From: an uncultured Ruminiclostridium sp.
Lineage (GTDB): Bacteria; Bacillota; Clostridia; Oscillospirales; Ruminococcaceae
Length of the DNA stretch: 64,000 nucleotides
Direction: 5' to 3'
Assembly: GCA_947623915.1 (NCBI GenBank)
Contig: CANQIB010000010.1
Coordinates: 1-64,000, forward strand
Part shown: piece by piece, positions 49,774 to 58,847 of the stretch
How the letters are laid out: each line of letters opens with the position of its first letter
Numbering within the stretch: the first letter of the stretch is position 1
The notes under the pieces: generated by a model
Seen by the model: the letters and a program-made list of their open reading frames with translations, nothing else
What the model was told of the DNA's origin: nothing
The model's database searches: none
Program-made: the position numbers and the translations under genes

Positions 49774-52368
49774 TCAATATTTATTATCGTGATCCTCGGA
49801 AAAATCGCTGAAATCGTCGGCTCCGCCGATGTACATGCTTTCCCAGCCGAAATCCTCCGTAAAAGGATTTTGCTGCGGCGCGACTGCCTGCGGCTCTGCC
49901 TGTGCGGGCGCGACTGCCTGCGGCTCAACCTGTGCGGGAGCGGCAGGCTGCGGCTCTGCCTGTGCGGGAGCGGCAGGCTGCGGCTCTGCCTGTGCGGGCG
50001 CGGCCGCCTGCGGTTCTGCCTGTTCGGGAGTGGCTGACTGCGGCTCGACCTGTTCGGGAGCGGCTTGCTGCGGCTCGACCTGTGCGGGAGCGGCTTGCAG
50101 CGGCTCGACCTGTTCGGGTGCAGCCTGCAGCTCTGCCTGTTCGGGAGCGGCTACCTGCGGCTCTGCCTGTACGGGTGCAACTGCCTGCGGCTCTGCCTGT
50201 TCGGGAGCGGCTTGCTGCGGCTCTGCCTGTTCCGGTTCTGCCTCAACTTCCGTATTTGCCGAGCCTGTCTCATCGACAGCGCTTTCCTCTTCGGGAATAT
50301 TATATTCTTCGTAAACGTCCGAGCCGTTTATTTCCCGACTGCCGTCAAGCAGCTCGCGATCCAGCTTGAACATACCCACCATCTTTTCCAGTATGACCGC
50401 CTGCGACGAGAGCTGCTGAGCGGAAGCCGCGCACTCCTCGCCGGTAGCGGAGTTGGTCTGTACGACGGAGGATATCTGATCCACTTCCGCCGTGACCAAA
50501 CGCAAAGACTGCGCCTGCTGGTTGGAAGACGCGGAAATATCGTTCACCAATTCGGTTATTTTCTCGGTAGCCTTTACTATCGCCTCAAGAGTACGCGAGG
50601 TCTTTCCCGCAAGCTCCGTACCTCTGCCTACCGCTTTCATCGAATTTCCTATAAGCTCGGAGGTATCGTTTGCCGCTCCCGCTACCTTGCCCGCGAGCAA
50701 GCGCACCTCGTCGGCTACCACCGCAAAGCCCTTTCCGGCTTCGCCCGCTCTTGCCGCCTCGACTGCGGCGTTGAGCGCGAGTATATTCGTCTGGAAGGAA
50801 ATGTCCTCTATCGTCCTTATGATGCTTGCTATCTGCGACGACGTTTCGTTTATCTGGTTCATCGCCTCAAGCAGCAGGTGCATCTGCTCGTTGCCGGAAG
50901 TGACTAACATTTTCGCTCTGCCGGAGCTGTCCGCCGCGTTGTTTGCACGCTCTGCGTTCCGATTTACCTTGTCGGATATCTCCGTTATGGAGGCGGAAAG
51001 CTGCTGTACCGACGCCGCCTGCTTTGCCGCGCCGTAGGACAGATTGCCCGCGGCGGAGGATACCTGACCCGAACCCGCCGAAACCTCGCTGCCCGCTTTC
51101 TTTATGTTGTCCATTGCGGTATTGAGCGAAAGCTGTATGCGGGAATAGGATTCCCTCAGCGGCGCAAAGTCGCCCAGATAAACGTCCGCCGGCTTGTAGG
51201 TAAGGTCGCCCTCGCCGAATGCCGCAAGCAGCTTATCTATATCGCCTATGATGGCGTTAAGTCTTTCGGAGATAAGGTTGGTGCTTTCGCCTAGCTCTCC
51301 TATCTCGTTGTCCATTCCGGCAACGTCAAACGGCTCCTGATGCAGATTGCCCTCCGACAGCTGCACCAGCCGCTCGGAGCATTTCGTAACAGGCACTATC
51401 ATGCGTCGGATTATGCCGAGGATTATTATTATGGATATTATAAAGCATATCACGGTAGCTATAACGCTTATGGCGATAGACATATATATCCCGCCGATAT
51501 GCTCCGACGGAGTAGCCACCAGTATGCAGGACCAGTCGGTGTTTTCCACGGGTATATAATACAGGAATTTATTTATCCCGTCGATAGTCGATTCGTCAAA
51601 GCCGGAATTGCCGCCTGTGCTGCCGTCCTCATTCACGGTGCCGAGTCCCTCTATCGCTTTTTTGAGCACTCCCGCCGTGCTGATATAGCGGTCGTCCGTT
51701 TCGGAAAGCGTGATGTAATTTATCCGCTGATTTATAACGTCCGCGTTGGGGTGACCTATTATGGTACCCTCTCTGTCGATAACGAACGCGTAGCCGGTAT
51801 CGCCTATGCTTATCTGCCCTATGACCGTTGAAAACAGCGTAACGTCCACCACGGCGCACAGCGCGCCGACGACTATCTTGTTCATGTCGTTGGTGATTAT
51901 CGGGGCGTATATCTCTATGACCGTCATTCCGTATTCATCGGAATAGTATACGGGACTGAGCTGCATCTCGTTGTTTTTTATGGCGTCGATAAAATACTGA
52001 TTTTGAGTAAAATCCTTCTCCGGCTCGTTTATACATTCAAGATCCATGTTGACGACATACAGCGCCGGATATATGTCATAGTTTCTCTTTACGTCGATTA
52101 TCTTCGACCTCACGGCGGAGGAATCCCTTGGATCTCTTATATCCGAGTCCATCGAAAGCTGCTTTACCAGATCCGTAACGGTATCCAACTGATTCGATAT
52201 GGTGTCCGATGCGGTGGAGGCTACCTCCGAAAGCTCATTTACCAGCGCGTCGTTTAAAAAGGTATAGGTGATAAATATGTTCAGCCCACTGACCAACAGC
52301 AAAGAACCTCCCACAGCGACGCACATCCAACGGAATATTTTTCCCGACAGCTTATGCTTTTTCTTCAT
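49774..52368 (-). CDS. Methyl-accepting chemotaxis protein with long repeat tail, 864 aa
   Basis: Membrane segment 1 (~18-40), an extracellular dCache-type sensor (~45-310), membrane segment 2 (~310-335), HAMP (~340-390), and a signalling domain with the hairpin tip EDISFQTNILALNAAVEAARAGEAGKGFAVVADEVR. The tail is extraordinary: 12 units of a decapeptide A/V-E-P-Q-x-x-A-P-x-Q and then a conserved-looking end NPFTEDFGWESM...DNKY. The ATG at 52368 has GGAG 14 bases away, longer than ideal; a GTG 24 bases upstream overlaps that site. It follows ahcY by 40 bases, likely in one transcript. Confidence 0.92.
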   Translation of the reverse strand: MKKKHKLSGKIFRWMCVAVGGSLLLVSGLNIFITYTFLNDALVNELSEVASTASDTISNQLDTVTDLVKQLSMDSDIRDPRDSSAVRSKIIDVKRNYDIYPALYVVNMDLECINEPEKDFTQNQYFIDAIKNNEMQLSPVYYSDEYGMTVIEIYAPIITNDMNKIVVGALCAVVDVTLFSTVIGQISIGDTGYAFVIDREGTIIGHPNADVINQRINYITLSETDDRYISTAGVLKKAIEGLGTVNEDGSTGGNSGFDESTIDGINKFLYYIPVENTDWSCILVATPSEHIGGIYMSIAISVIATVICFIISIIIILGIIRRMIVPVTKCSERLVQLSEGNLHQEPFDVAGMDNEIGELGESTNLISERLNAIIGDIDKLLAAFGEGDLTYKPADVYLGDFAPLRESYSRIQLSLNTAMDNIKKAGSEVSAGSGQVSSAAGNLSYGAAKQAASVQQLSASITEISDKVNRNAERANNAADSSGRAKMLVTSGNEQMHLLLEAMNQINETSSQIASIIRTIEDISFQTNILALNAAVEAARAGEAGKGFAVVADEVRLLAGKVAGAANDTSELIGNSMKAVGRGTELAGKTSRTLEAIVKATEKITELVNDISASSNQQAQSLRLVTAEVDQISSVVQTNSATGEECAASAQQLSSQAVILEKMVGMFKLDRELLDGSREINGSDVYEEYNIPEEESAVDETGSANTEVEAEPEQAEPQQAAPEQAEPQAVAPVQAEPQVAAPEQAELQAAPEQVEPLQAAPAQVEPQQAAPEQVEPQSATPEQAEPQAAAPAQAEPQPAAPAQAEPQPAAPAQVEPQAVAPAQAEPQAVAPQQNPFTEDFGWESMYIGGADDFSDFSEDHDNKY
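49870..50227 (-). repeat. Twelve 30-bp coding repeats in the chemoreceptor tail
   Basis: About 12 tandem units of 30 bases (one of 27) encode the decapeptide A/V-E-P-Q-x-x-A-P-x-Q. Units differ by silent and conservative changes, with several pairs identical, which suggests slipped-strand expansion. Confidence 0.85.
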
Positions 52369-52408
52369 ATCCCGTGACTTAACTCCTTTCACAGTTTTGA
52401 CGTATTAT

Positions 52409-53659
52409 TCACGCGTCCCGTCCTAAGTATTCCGCCTGCTTTGCGGTAAGCGTATCTATACTTATCCCCCAGTCGCGCAGCTTGCGGCAAGCGACCTCTT
52501 TATCTATCTCTGCGGGAACGTTCACGGTCTTTTTACCGAGCGCTTTCAGTTCCTCTCGGTGCTGTACCAGATAACGCGCGGACAGCGCCTGTATCGCAAA
52601 GCTCATATCCATTATCTCCGCCGGATGTCCGTCGCCTGCGGCAAGATTTACCAGCCTGCCCTCGGCTATAACGTTTATCTTTCTGCCGTTTTTCAGCTTG
52701 TAATATGTTATATTGTTCCTTGCCTCGCCGCTCTCCGTGCTTATCTCGCGCAGCCGCGCCATATTGACCTCCACGTCGAAATGTCCCGCGTTGCAGAGTA
52801 TCGCTCCGTCCTTCATCACCGAAAACGCCTGCTCGCCTATCACGTCGCAGCAGCCTGTCACGGTAACAAAAATGTCGCCGAGCTTTGCCGCTTCGTTCAT
52901 CGTCATGACCTTAAATCCGTCCATCACGGCTTCCATCGCCTTTATCGGGTCTATCTCGGTTATCACTACCGACGCGCCGAGTCCCTTTGCCCGCATCGCG
53001 ACTCCTTTGCCGCACCAGCCGTAGCCCGCGACCACAACGGTCTTTCCCGCAACGATAAGGTTTGTGGTACGGTTTATCCCGTCCCATACCGACTGCCCCG
53101 TACCGTATCTGTTGTCGAACAGATGCTTGCAGTCCGCGTCGTTCACCAGCATCATCGGGAATTTCAGCGTGCCCGCCTTTTCCATGGCGCGCAGCCGCAT
53201 TATGCCGGTGGTAGTTTCCTCACAGCCGCCTATTACCTTTGACAGCAGCGAGGGGTATTCGTTATGTATCAGGTTCACCAGATCTCCGCCGTCGTCTATT
53301 ATGATATCGGGCGCCGCCTCTATGACCGCGCAGATATGACGGCGGTATTCCTTTTCGGTGGCGTTGTGCCATGCGAACACGTTCATTCCGCCGAACAAAA
53401 GCGCGGCGGCTACGTCGTCCTGCGTGGACAGCGGATTGCTCCCCGTCACATACATCTCGGCTCCGCCCGCGGCAAGCACCCTGCACAGATACGCGGTCTT
53501 TGCCTCCAAATGCACCGAAAGCGCTATTTTAAGCCCTTTGAACGGTTTTTCCTTTTCAAATTCTTTTTCGATGCCTCTAAGCAGCGGCATATTGTTCTTT
53601 ACCCAAGCTATCTTGGTCTCGCCGCTTTTATAAAGCCCCGGATCTCTTATTTCGCTCAT
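52409..53659 (-). CDS. ahcY: Adenosylhomocysteinase, 416 aa
   Basis: SAH hydrolase (EC 3.3.1.1): splits S-adenosylhomocysteine into homocysteine and adenosine using bound NAD. Signatures: SVHLEAKTAYL, DDGGDLVNL, EETTTGI, the NAD loop GYGWCGKG at ~223-230, GHFDVEV, and the C-terminal NLAAGDGHPAEIMD. At 416 aa it is the short form without the ~40-residue insert of eukaryotic enzymes; the C-terminal ends YLGRDA rather than the usual Lys-Tyr. In operon with mtaD (18-base gap). Confidence 0.95.
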   Translation of the reverse strand: MSEIRDPGLYKSGETKIAWVKNNMPLLRGIEKEFEKEKPFKGLKIALSVHLEAKTAYLCRVLAAGGAEMYVTGSNPLSTQDDVAAALLFGGMNVFAWHNATEKEYRRHICAVIEAAPDIIIDDGGDLVNLIHNEYPSLLSKVIGGCEETTTGIMRLRAMEKAGTLKFPMMLVNDADCKHLFDNRYGTGQSVWDGINRTTNLIVAGKTVVVAGYGWCGKGVAMRAKGLGASVVITEIDPIKAMEAVMDGFKVMTMNEAAKLGDIFVTVTGCCDVIGEQAFSVMKDGAILCNAGHFDVEVNMARLREISTESGEARNNITYYKLKNGRKINVIAEGRLVNLAAGDGHPAEIMDMSFAIQALSARYLVQHREELKALGKKTVNVPAEIDKEVACRKLRDWGISIDTLTAKQAEYLGRDA

Positions 53660-53677
53660 ATTGCCCTGTCCTTTCGC

Positions 53678-54961
53678 TCAGCTGTCTATTCGCTTCATTG
53701 CTTTGTTACATTCAAAATATATCCTTTCCTCATCAAGATGAGGTATCACACGGTTTTCCATCAGCAGCTCGCCGTCTACCATCACCGTTTCCACTTCGCT
53801 GCCGTTTGCGGAATAACACATCGCCGCCGTCGGGTCGTTCAACGGCTGGAAGGATGGGGTGTTCATATCCATTATGATGATATCCGCCCTCGCGCCCTCT
53901 TTCAGCACGCCCGTGTTCTCCAGTCCCAACGCCTCCGCGCCGGTCTGAGTCGCCATTTTCAGTATCTCCTGCGCCGTTACCGCGTCGGCGGTGCGGGTAT
54001 TTCCCTTATGACACAGCGCCATGAACATCATATCGCTGAACATATTCAGCGTGTTGTTGCTGCCCGCGCTGTCGGTGCCTATCGCTGTCTTTACTCCCGC
54101 TTTCATCATATCGGGTATCCGCGCAAAGCCGTTGCCGAGCTTAGCGTTGCTTATGGGATTGCTCGCCGCGTAAACTCCCCTCTCGGCAAGTATCTTTATA
54201 TCGTTGTCGGAAAGCTGCACGCAATGCGCCGCCACCGTATGGAATTTGAACATACCCATCTCGTCGAGGTATTCCACCGGCGAGCAGCCATGCTCTTTAT
54301 AGCAGTCCTCCACCTCTTTTACCGATTCGCTGAGGTGTATATTTATCGGCATTTCGTATTCGGCCGCCTTTTCCATTACCAGCTCAAGGTAAGCCCTGTC
54401 GGTAGTATATATCGCGTGAGGCCCCATGGCAAATTTCAGCCTTGGGAATTTATTATACGTTCGATAATCGTAAAGGGTGTCGTTTATCCTTTCCAGCCCG
54501 CTCTCGTCGTTTCTGCCGTTTCCGACCAAGCCGCGCGAGATCACCGCTTTCAGCCCGCTCTTGCTTATCGCCTCGGTTATCGCTCCTCGGCAGATGTTCA
54601 TATCCAAAAACGCGGTAGTGCCGGTCTTTATCATCTCAAGACAGGCGAGCATAGCGCCCCAGTACATATCCTCCTTGGTGAGTTTGTCCTCCATGGGCAT
54701 TATCCTGCCGAACAGCCAGTCGTGGAACATAAGGTCGTCCGCGCTGTTGCGAAACAGCGACATATAGCTGTGGGTGTGCGCGTTCACCAGTCCCGCCGAA
54801 GCGAGCTTTCCCTCGCCGTTTATCACTTTATCCGCTTTCAGCTCCCCGCAGTCGCCTATCTTCTCAACGGTATCGCCGGATACGAATATATCGCACTTTT
54901 TCGCCTCAAATCCCCCGTCCTTGGGGAGCAGGGCGGTAACATCCTTTATAAGTATTCTCAT
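53678..54961 (-). CDS. mtaD: 5'-methylthioadenosine/S-adenosylhomocysteine deaminase-type amidohydrolase, 427 aa
   Basis: Amidohydrolase of the MtaD/ATZ-TRZ group: the metal site VNAHTHSYMSLFR (~57-69), HLSES (~206), HCVQLSD and GTDSAGSNNTLNMFSDM, plus a C-terminal cap ending YSANGSEVETVMVDGELL. Such enzymes deaminate SAH, methylthioadenosine or adenosine to inosine forms. With ahcY downstream it forms a two-enzyme disposal route for SAH or its adenosine. Substrate preference cannot be fixed from sequence. Own promoter upstream. Confidence 0.9.
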   Translation of the reverse strand: MRILIKDVTALLPKDGGFEAKKCDIFVSGDTVEKIGDCGELKADKVINGEGKLASAGLVNAHTHSYMSLFRNSADDLMFHDWLFGRIMPMEDKLTKEDMYWGAMLACLEMIKTGTTAFLDMNICRGAITEAISKSGLKAVISRGLVGNGRNDESGLERINDTLYDYRTYNKFPRLKFAMGPHAIYTTDRAYLELVMEKAAEYEMPINIHLSESVKEVEDCYKEHGCSPVEYLDEMGMFKFHTVAAHCVQLSDNDIKILAERGVYAASNPISNAKLGNGFARIPDMMKAGVKTAIGTDSAGSNNTLNMFSDMMFMALCHKGNTRTADAVTAQEILKMATQTGAEALGLENTGVLKEGARADIIIMDMNTPSFQPLNDPTAAMCYSANGSEVETVMVDGELLMENRVIPHLDEERIYFECNKAMKRIDS

Positions 54962-55004
54962 TTTATCTTACCTTTCAGACGGCACTTTCCCAATATACGT
55001 TTAC

Positions 55005-55033
55005 ATTATATCATAAACAAGAGAATTTTGCAA
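55005..55033 (-). promoter_or_regulatory. Promoter of the mtaD-ahcY-chemoreceptor operon (TTGCAA-17-TATAAT)
   Basis: -35 TTGCAA (55028-55033), 17-bp spacer, -10 TATAAT (55005-55010), minus strand. No SAH riboswitch fold is visible in the ~35-base leader. Confidence 0.8.
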
Positions 55034-55078
55034 TATCTTAAATAATGTTTTCGCGGTATTTTTTAACGGCGGCAGCTC

Positions 55079-55107
55079 TTGATTTTTACGGCGGAGGGTT
55101 GTATAAT
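55079..55107 (+). promoter_or_regulatory. Promoter of the serine protease (TTGATT-17-TATAAT)
   Basis: -35 TTGATT (55079-55084), 17-bp spacer, -10 TATAAT (55102-55107). Confidence 0.8.
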
Positions 55108-55173
55108 AAAATCCGACGGGCATAGCTGCTGCATTCCCGTTGTGAAAAAACATCTCTATACGGGGGAAACTGT

Positions 55174-56079
55174 ATGAAAGTGTTTAAAATATTGCCGCCT
55201 TTGATATGTTCGGCGATCTGCACGGCGGCGCTTGCGCTGAGCGCGCAGGCGATAGATTTCGACGCCGAGAAAGCCATGGAGTCCGTCTTTGTGGTACATG
55301 ACGACGATGTGACGGGCAGCGGGTTCGCACTGGGCGAAAACGTCATAATCACAAACGCCCATGTCGCTACCGACCTCACGGAGATAAAGCTGACCGCCTA
55401 CGACGGGAACGAGTACGACGCCTTTTTGATAGGCTATGACAAAGACCGTGACGTCGCGGTGCTGGGTACGGAGGAGCTCACGCTTGAGCCTCTGCCCACC
55501 GCGGATTATCTTGAAATGCCGATAGGCTCGGACGTTTACGCGATAGGCGCGCCGAAGGGTATGTATTTTTCGTTGTCTAAAGGCGCTGTCTCCGCGCGGG
55601 AAAGAAGCGTCGAGGGCTACCCCTTTATCCAAAGCGACGCGGTATCCTACGGCGGGAACAGCGGCGGACCGCTGTTCGACAGCAGCGGTAACGTTATCGG
55701 AGTAAACACCCTCAACGCCCCCGGCGCGGACGGTCTGACCTTTTCCATTCCGATAAGGGACGTTATCTCGCTTATGCAAAAGCTGGGACTTGAGGTAAAC
55801 GAAAAGGGCAACGTGGTAGGCAGAGTGGACAGGTCGATGGAGACCGAATACGACAAGCCGAACAGAAACGGATCCGCCCCGTCCGATACCGCCGTTGATT
55901 TTTCGCACAGGCTGACGGCGGAGGACATAGCCATTACCGCGCTGGTGATAGGCTGCCTGTCTATATTGCTCAACGTTATACTGGTGCTTATGCTTCGCCG
56001 CGTAGACAGACGCGTAAAGCTGAACGCCCTGCAAAACAGCGTTCGCGCCGAAAAGACCGACGACTCCCCCAAGCAGTAG
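55174..56079 (+). CDS. Trypsin-like (HtrA-type) serine protease with C-terminal anchor, 301 aa
   Basis: Signal peptide (1-26), a chymotrypsin-fold domain with the full triad H63 (TNAHV), D93 (DRDVAVL) and S163 (GNSGGPL), then a linker and one C-terminal membrane segment (~245-270, ALVIGCLSILLNVILVLMLRR). There is no PDZ domain, so it is not a standard HtrA. It likely faces the outside, attached at the C-terminus. The role (protein quality control or processing of surface proteins) is not shown by context. GGGGG lies 8 bases before the ATG. Confidence 0.88.
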   Translation: MKVFKILPPLICSAICTAALALSAQAIDFDAEKAMESVFVVHDDDVTGSGFALGENVIITNAHVATDLTEIKLTAYDGNEYDAFLIGYDKDRDVAVLGTEELTLEPLPTADYLEMPIGSDVYAIGAPKGMYFSLSKGAVSARERSVEGYPFIQSDAVSYGGNSGGPLFDSSGNVIGVNTLNAPGADGLTFSIPIRDVISLMQKLGLEVNEKGNVVGRVDRSMETEYDKPNRNGSAPSDTAVDFSHRLTAEDIAITALVIGCLSILLNVILVLMLRRVDRRVKLNALQNSVRAEKTDDSPKQ

Positions 56080-56097
56080 AACTGCATAATATATCAA

Positions 56098-56131
56098 AAA
56101 GCGTTTCGGCATTTTTGCTGAAACGCTTTTG
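56098..56131. terminator. Bidirectional terminator after the serine protease
   Basis: An 11-bp stem (AAAAGCGTTTC / GAAACGCTTTT) between two convergent genes, T tracts on both sides. Confidence 0.85.
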
Positions 56132-56137
56132 TTTTAT

Positions 56138-57334
56138 TCATTCCGAGTCGTTCTCCGTCTGCTCGTTTTCCTCCCGCTCTGTGAGAGCCTGCGGCGTATC
56201 GCAAAGCACCGGCAGAGTTCTGAACTCGTACAAAGCGGCGAGCAGCACGGCAAATTCCGCCGCGGCAAGCAGCCGAAAGTCCAGTATCTCGGTTTGGAAG
56301 AGATTCTGCGCCGCGCATTGTACCGCGCAAAACTGCGTAACAAACAGCACCCACGCTTTTCCCCTGCTCATGAAAACGAATATGACGCACAGCATATCCG
56401 ACAGGTAAAAATACCTCTCGTGCATATACGGCAGCACATACGGCACAAGCATTGTAAGCAGGAACGCCGCCGTTATCAGCTTGCTTTCGGACAGCTCCCC
56501 GTGTTTTTTGTTCAGCAGGTAAAACACCGCCGCGACCGTGACCGCCGCCGCAAAGGCTATTCCGGCGTGCGCAAGTTCGGGTATAACGGCGTTGCGGAAA
56601 AATATCCAGATATTCGGCAGACAGAGGTTGATATACGGATATTCTCCCGCCTGACGGAAATACACGGTCAACATTCCTAAAAAGTCCGCTCCCGCGAACA
56701 GCGCCGGAAGAGTAAAGCCGACGTACACCGCAGGTATCAGCAGCAGGGAGCGCAGTCTTATCCGTTTTTTCAGCAGTACGAAGAGAATAAAAGGCGCAAA
56801 GAACACCGCTTGCAGCTTAAAGGAAAACGCGACTCCGAAAAATGCCATGGCTCTGAGGTCTTTCCCTTTTAAAACGCAGTATAAACTTATCACGACAAAA
56901 GCCGTAAAGATAGAATCACATTGTCCCCACGCGGCGGAGTTGAGCACCGCCGACGGGAGAATAAACGCCGCCGCGAACGAAAGCACCGCTCTGCTTTTAT
57001 CGCAGCGCAGCATGACGGTTTTCATCACAAACAGAGCCGTTACAAAATCAAAAACGCAGGACACCGCTTTTATCATATACATTTTGTCAAACGGCAGTAG
57101 GTTTATAAGCGTCAGAATATAGTAATATGCGGGCGTATAATCCCCGAATTTCCCACCGAACTGGGCTATCCCGCCGTTATCCGCGATGTAATCGCACCAC
57201 GGCAGGAGAAAATTTTTCATATCGTTTGATTCCAGCGGAAACATAAGTATCCGCATCAAGAATCCGATAAATACGGTTATTATTATGAATGCGCAGCTTA
57301 TTATCTGTTCCTGCGAAAATTTAGTCTTTTGCAT
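56138..57334 (-). CDS. GT-C type membrane glycosyltransferase-like protein, 398 aa
   Basis: About ten membrane segments with an N-terminal acidic loop (PLESNDMKNFLLPWCDYI) followed by GKFGDYTPAYYYIL, the PMT/GT87-like layout in which the first outer loop carries the catalytic Asp. The helix motif AAWGQCDSIFTAFVVISLYC is typical of GT87/GT39 relatives that use polyprenyl-phosphate sugars outside the membrane. The C-terminus is a Glu/Asn-rich cytosolic tail. The acceptor is unknown; a surface polymer is likely. Monocistronic or first before the terminator. Confidence 0.78.
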   Translation of the reverse strand: MQKTKFSQEQIISCAFIIITVFIGFLMRILMFPLESNDMKNFLLPWCDYIADNGGIAQFGGKFGDYTPAYYYILTLINLLPFDKMYMIKAVSCVFDFVTALFVMKTVMLRCDKSRAVLSFAAAFILPSAVLNSAAWGQCDSIFTAFVVISLYCVLKGKDLRAMAFFGVAFSFKLQAVFFAPFILFVLLKKRIRLRSLLLIPAVYVGFTLPALFAGADFLGMLTVYFRQAGEYPYINLCLPNIWIFFRNAVIPELAHAGIAFAAAVTVAAVFYLLNKKHGELSESKLITAAFLLTMLVPYVLPYMHERYFYLSDMLCVIFVFMSRGKAWVLFVTQFCAVQCAAQNLFQTEILDFRLLAAAEFAVLLAALYEFRTLPVLCDTPQALTEREENEQTENDSE

Positions 57335-57386
57335 GATGTTTTGTCCTCTTTTGAGTGTTTGTGTTTGTTGAAATTTTTAAAGCTGT

Positions 57387-58520
57387 TCAGTCTAGCAGCC
57401 GCCTTGCGCGTCTGCGTATCTGTTCTTCCGTCAGCGCCAGTCGCTTTTTGTCTAGGTTGTATCTTGAATGTCGCGGCAAACGTATATCCAGCAGTTTTCT
57501 TAATCCTTCCCTGTGCCTTTTGGCAAGCACCGACCTTGCTGTGTCAAAAAAGTCGTCATAAGCGCACGGCAAAAGCGTTTCGGCGTATTTTTCGAGGGCT
57601 TCCGACGAAACCAGATCGTCTTTCCCCGCAAAGTTGAACAGCGAATTTCCGTTGTCGAAAAGCGGCGCGGGCGATATGACGGCGTTGGTGCGGCTGTCCG
57701 TCAAAAAGCCGAAATTGCCGAAATGCCTGTCGGTGTTGCAGATGACCGCGTCAAATACCAGCATATCGTCAAGCGCGTCCGTGTACTTTTCGCCGAGTTT
57801 TTCATAATATTCCCTGACGGCTTTCATGCCGCCCGCGCGGACTACCCTGCCCACGGGGATAAAAGACAATTCCTTGCTTGTAAACAGCTTGCAGGTCGAA
57901 CACAGCTCGTCTTTCCACATTGAAAGATTGTAGGGTATGGAGTTTATACCCATGATATTTGCTACCTGCGCCGCGTAAAACTCGGAATACGGCTCGTTGC
58001 CGGTGTTGGACGCGCCTTTCGTCCCGCCTTTGAAAAGCAATATATCGCCGTTTACCCTCCGCCAGCATTTCGGCAGCATACCGTTGGTGGTAAATTCGGG
58101 AGAGGACTCAAACGACGCTCTCGCCGTACTGCCGTATCCTGTAAAAGCTATCAGCGAAAGCACGCGGCTGAATTTGTTTTCATATAAATTGTATTTGTCA
58201 AACGTTCCGTCGAAATCCTCATCGACCACCCAGTAGCAATCGTTCAGCGACAATCCTTTCGATATGTCGATAATATCCATGGGGCGGTTTGCGCTAAGCC
58301 CGCATTTACTCAAAAAATTATGGATATACGCCCTGTTGCTCGGTATCGTCCGACGTCTGAGCCAGCTTGAAAGACCTTTCCCGTTCACTTCCAATCCGAG
58401 GGGCAAAAGCGCGGATTTTTCCTTATTTATCCAAAGTATTTCAATTTCAGGCTCGCTGCTGTTTTTTGTCGCGGTAAAACGCAGCAGCGGTGTATCAAAA
58501 CAGCGCAGCTCGTATGCCAT
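57387..58520 (-). CDS. HipA-like kinase-fold protein, 377 aa
   Basis: A HipA/PI3-4-kinase-like fold. Core motifs: DILLFKGGTKG (nucleotide loop, ~165-175), the catalytic CNTDRHFGNFGFL (~265-277), and PAPLFDNGNSLF (metal Asp, ~287-298). The N-terminal ~120 residues hold a HipA_N-like part (LLPLGLEVNGKGLSSWLRRR). HipA phosphorylates aminoacyl-tRNA synthetase in toxin-antitoxin pairs with HipB. No HipB-like gene flanks this one, so a stand-alone role is likely. Start: the ATG at 58520 with AAGGAG at 8 bases, not the GTG 9 bases upstream, which overlaps that site. Confidence 0.85.
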   Translation of the reverse strand: MAYELRCFDTPLLRFTATKNSSEPEIEILWINKEKSALLPLGLEVNGKGLSSWLRRRTIPSNRAYIHNFLSKCGLSANRPMDIIDISKGLSLNDCYWVVDEDFDGTFDKYNLYENKFSRVLSLIAFTGYGSTARASFESSPEFTTNGMLPKCWRRVNGDILLFKGGTKGASNTGNEPYSEFYAAQVANIMGINSIPYNLSMWKDELCSTCKLFTSKELSFIPVGRVVRAGGMKAVREYYEKLGEKYTDALDDMLVFDAVICNTDRHFGNFGFLTDSRTNAVISPAPLFDNGNSLFNFAGKDDLVSSEALEKYAETLLPCAYDDFFDTARSVLAKRHREGLRKLLDIRLPRHSRYNLDKKRLALTEEQIRRRARRLLD

Positions 58521-58607
58521 ATCCGCCACTCCTTTATTCGAAACTTTTTATCAGTATACCATAGTTTTCCTTTTTTATCAAGTACCATACCTGCAAAGTG
58601 ACAAAAA

Positions 58608-58652
58608 AAGATCGGCAACACTTCCCGTCTTACAAGAAGTATTGCCGATCTT
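58608..58652 (-). terminator. Terminator of tRNA-Thr
   Basis: A 17-bp stem (AAGATCGGCAACACTTC / GAAGTATTGCCGATCTT with one G-U pair), one of the longest in the window. On the minus strand it is followed by TTTTTTGTCAC and begins right at the CCA end of the tRNA. Confidence 0.9.
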
Positions 58653-58727
58653 GGAGCTGGTGAACGGACTCGAACCCCCGACCTGCGCATTACGAATGCG
58701 CTGCTCTACCGACTGAGCTACACCAGC
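58652..58727 (-). tRNA. tRNA-Thr (anticodon CGT)
   Basis: A full cloverleaf on the minus strand: acceptor GCTGGTG / CACCAGC, D arm GCTC..GAGC, anticodon stem GCGCA/TGCGC with loop TTCGTAA (anticodon CGT, codon ACG), and T arm GGGTTCGAGTCC. Discriminator T and CCA encoded (58652-58654). Consensus promoter and strong terminator flank it. Confidence 0.97.
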
Positions 58728-58759
58728 ATTTTTGCTTGTTGAAGTCATCATACCAGTTT

Positions 58760-58788
58760 ATTATACCACCGCCGACGGAAGTTGTCAA
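58760..58788 (-). promoter_or_regulatory. Promoter of tRNA-Thr (TTGACA-17-TATAAT)
   Basis: A perfect consensus: TTGACA (58783-58788), 17-bp spacer, TATAAT (58760-58765), minus strand. Confidence 0.92.
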
Positions 58789-58847
58789 TAGCTTTTTTGA
58801 GCTTATGGCGGCAATTTTCGCCCGACAGGGGCAATATGTATTTTCTC

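Noticed and set aside
49870..50227. CRISPR-like array of 30-bp repeats
   Set aside because: The repeats are contiguous without spacers and encode the proline-rich tail of the chemoreceptor in frame.
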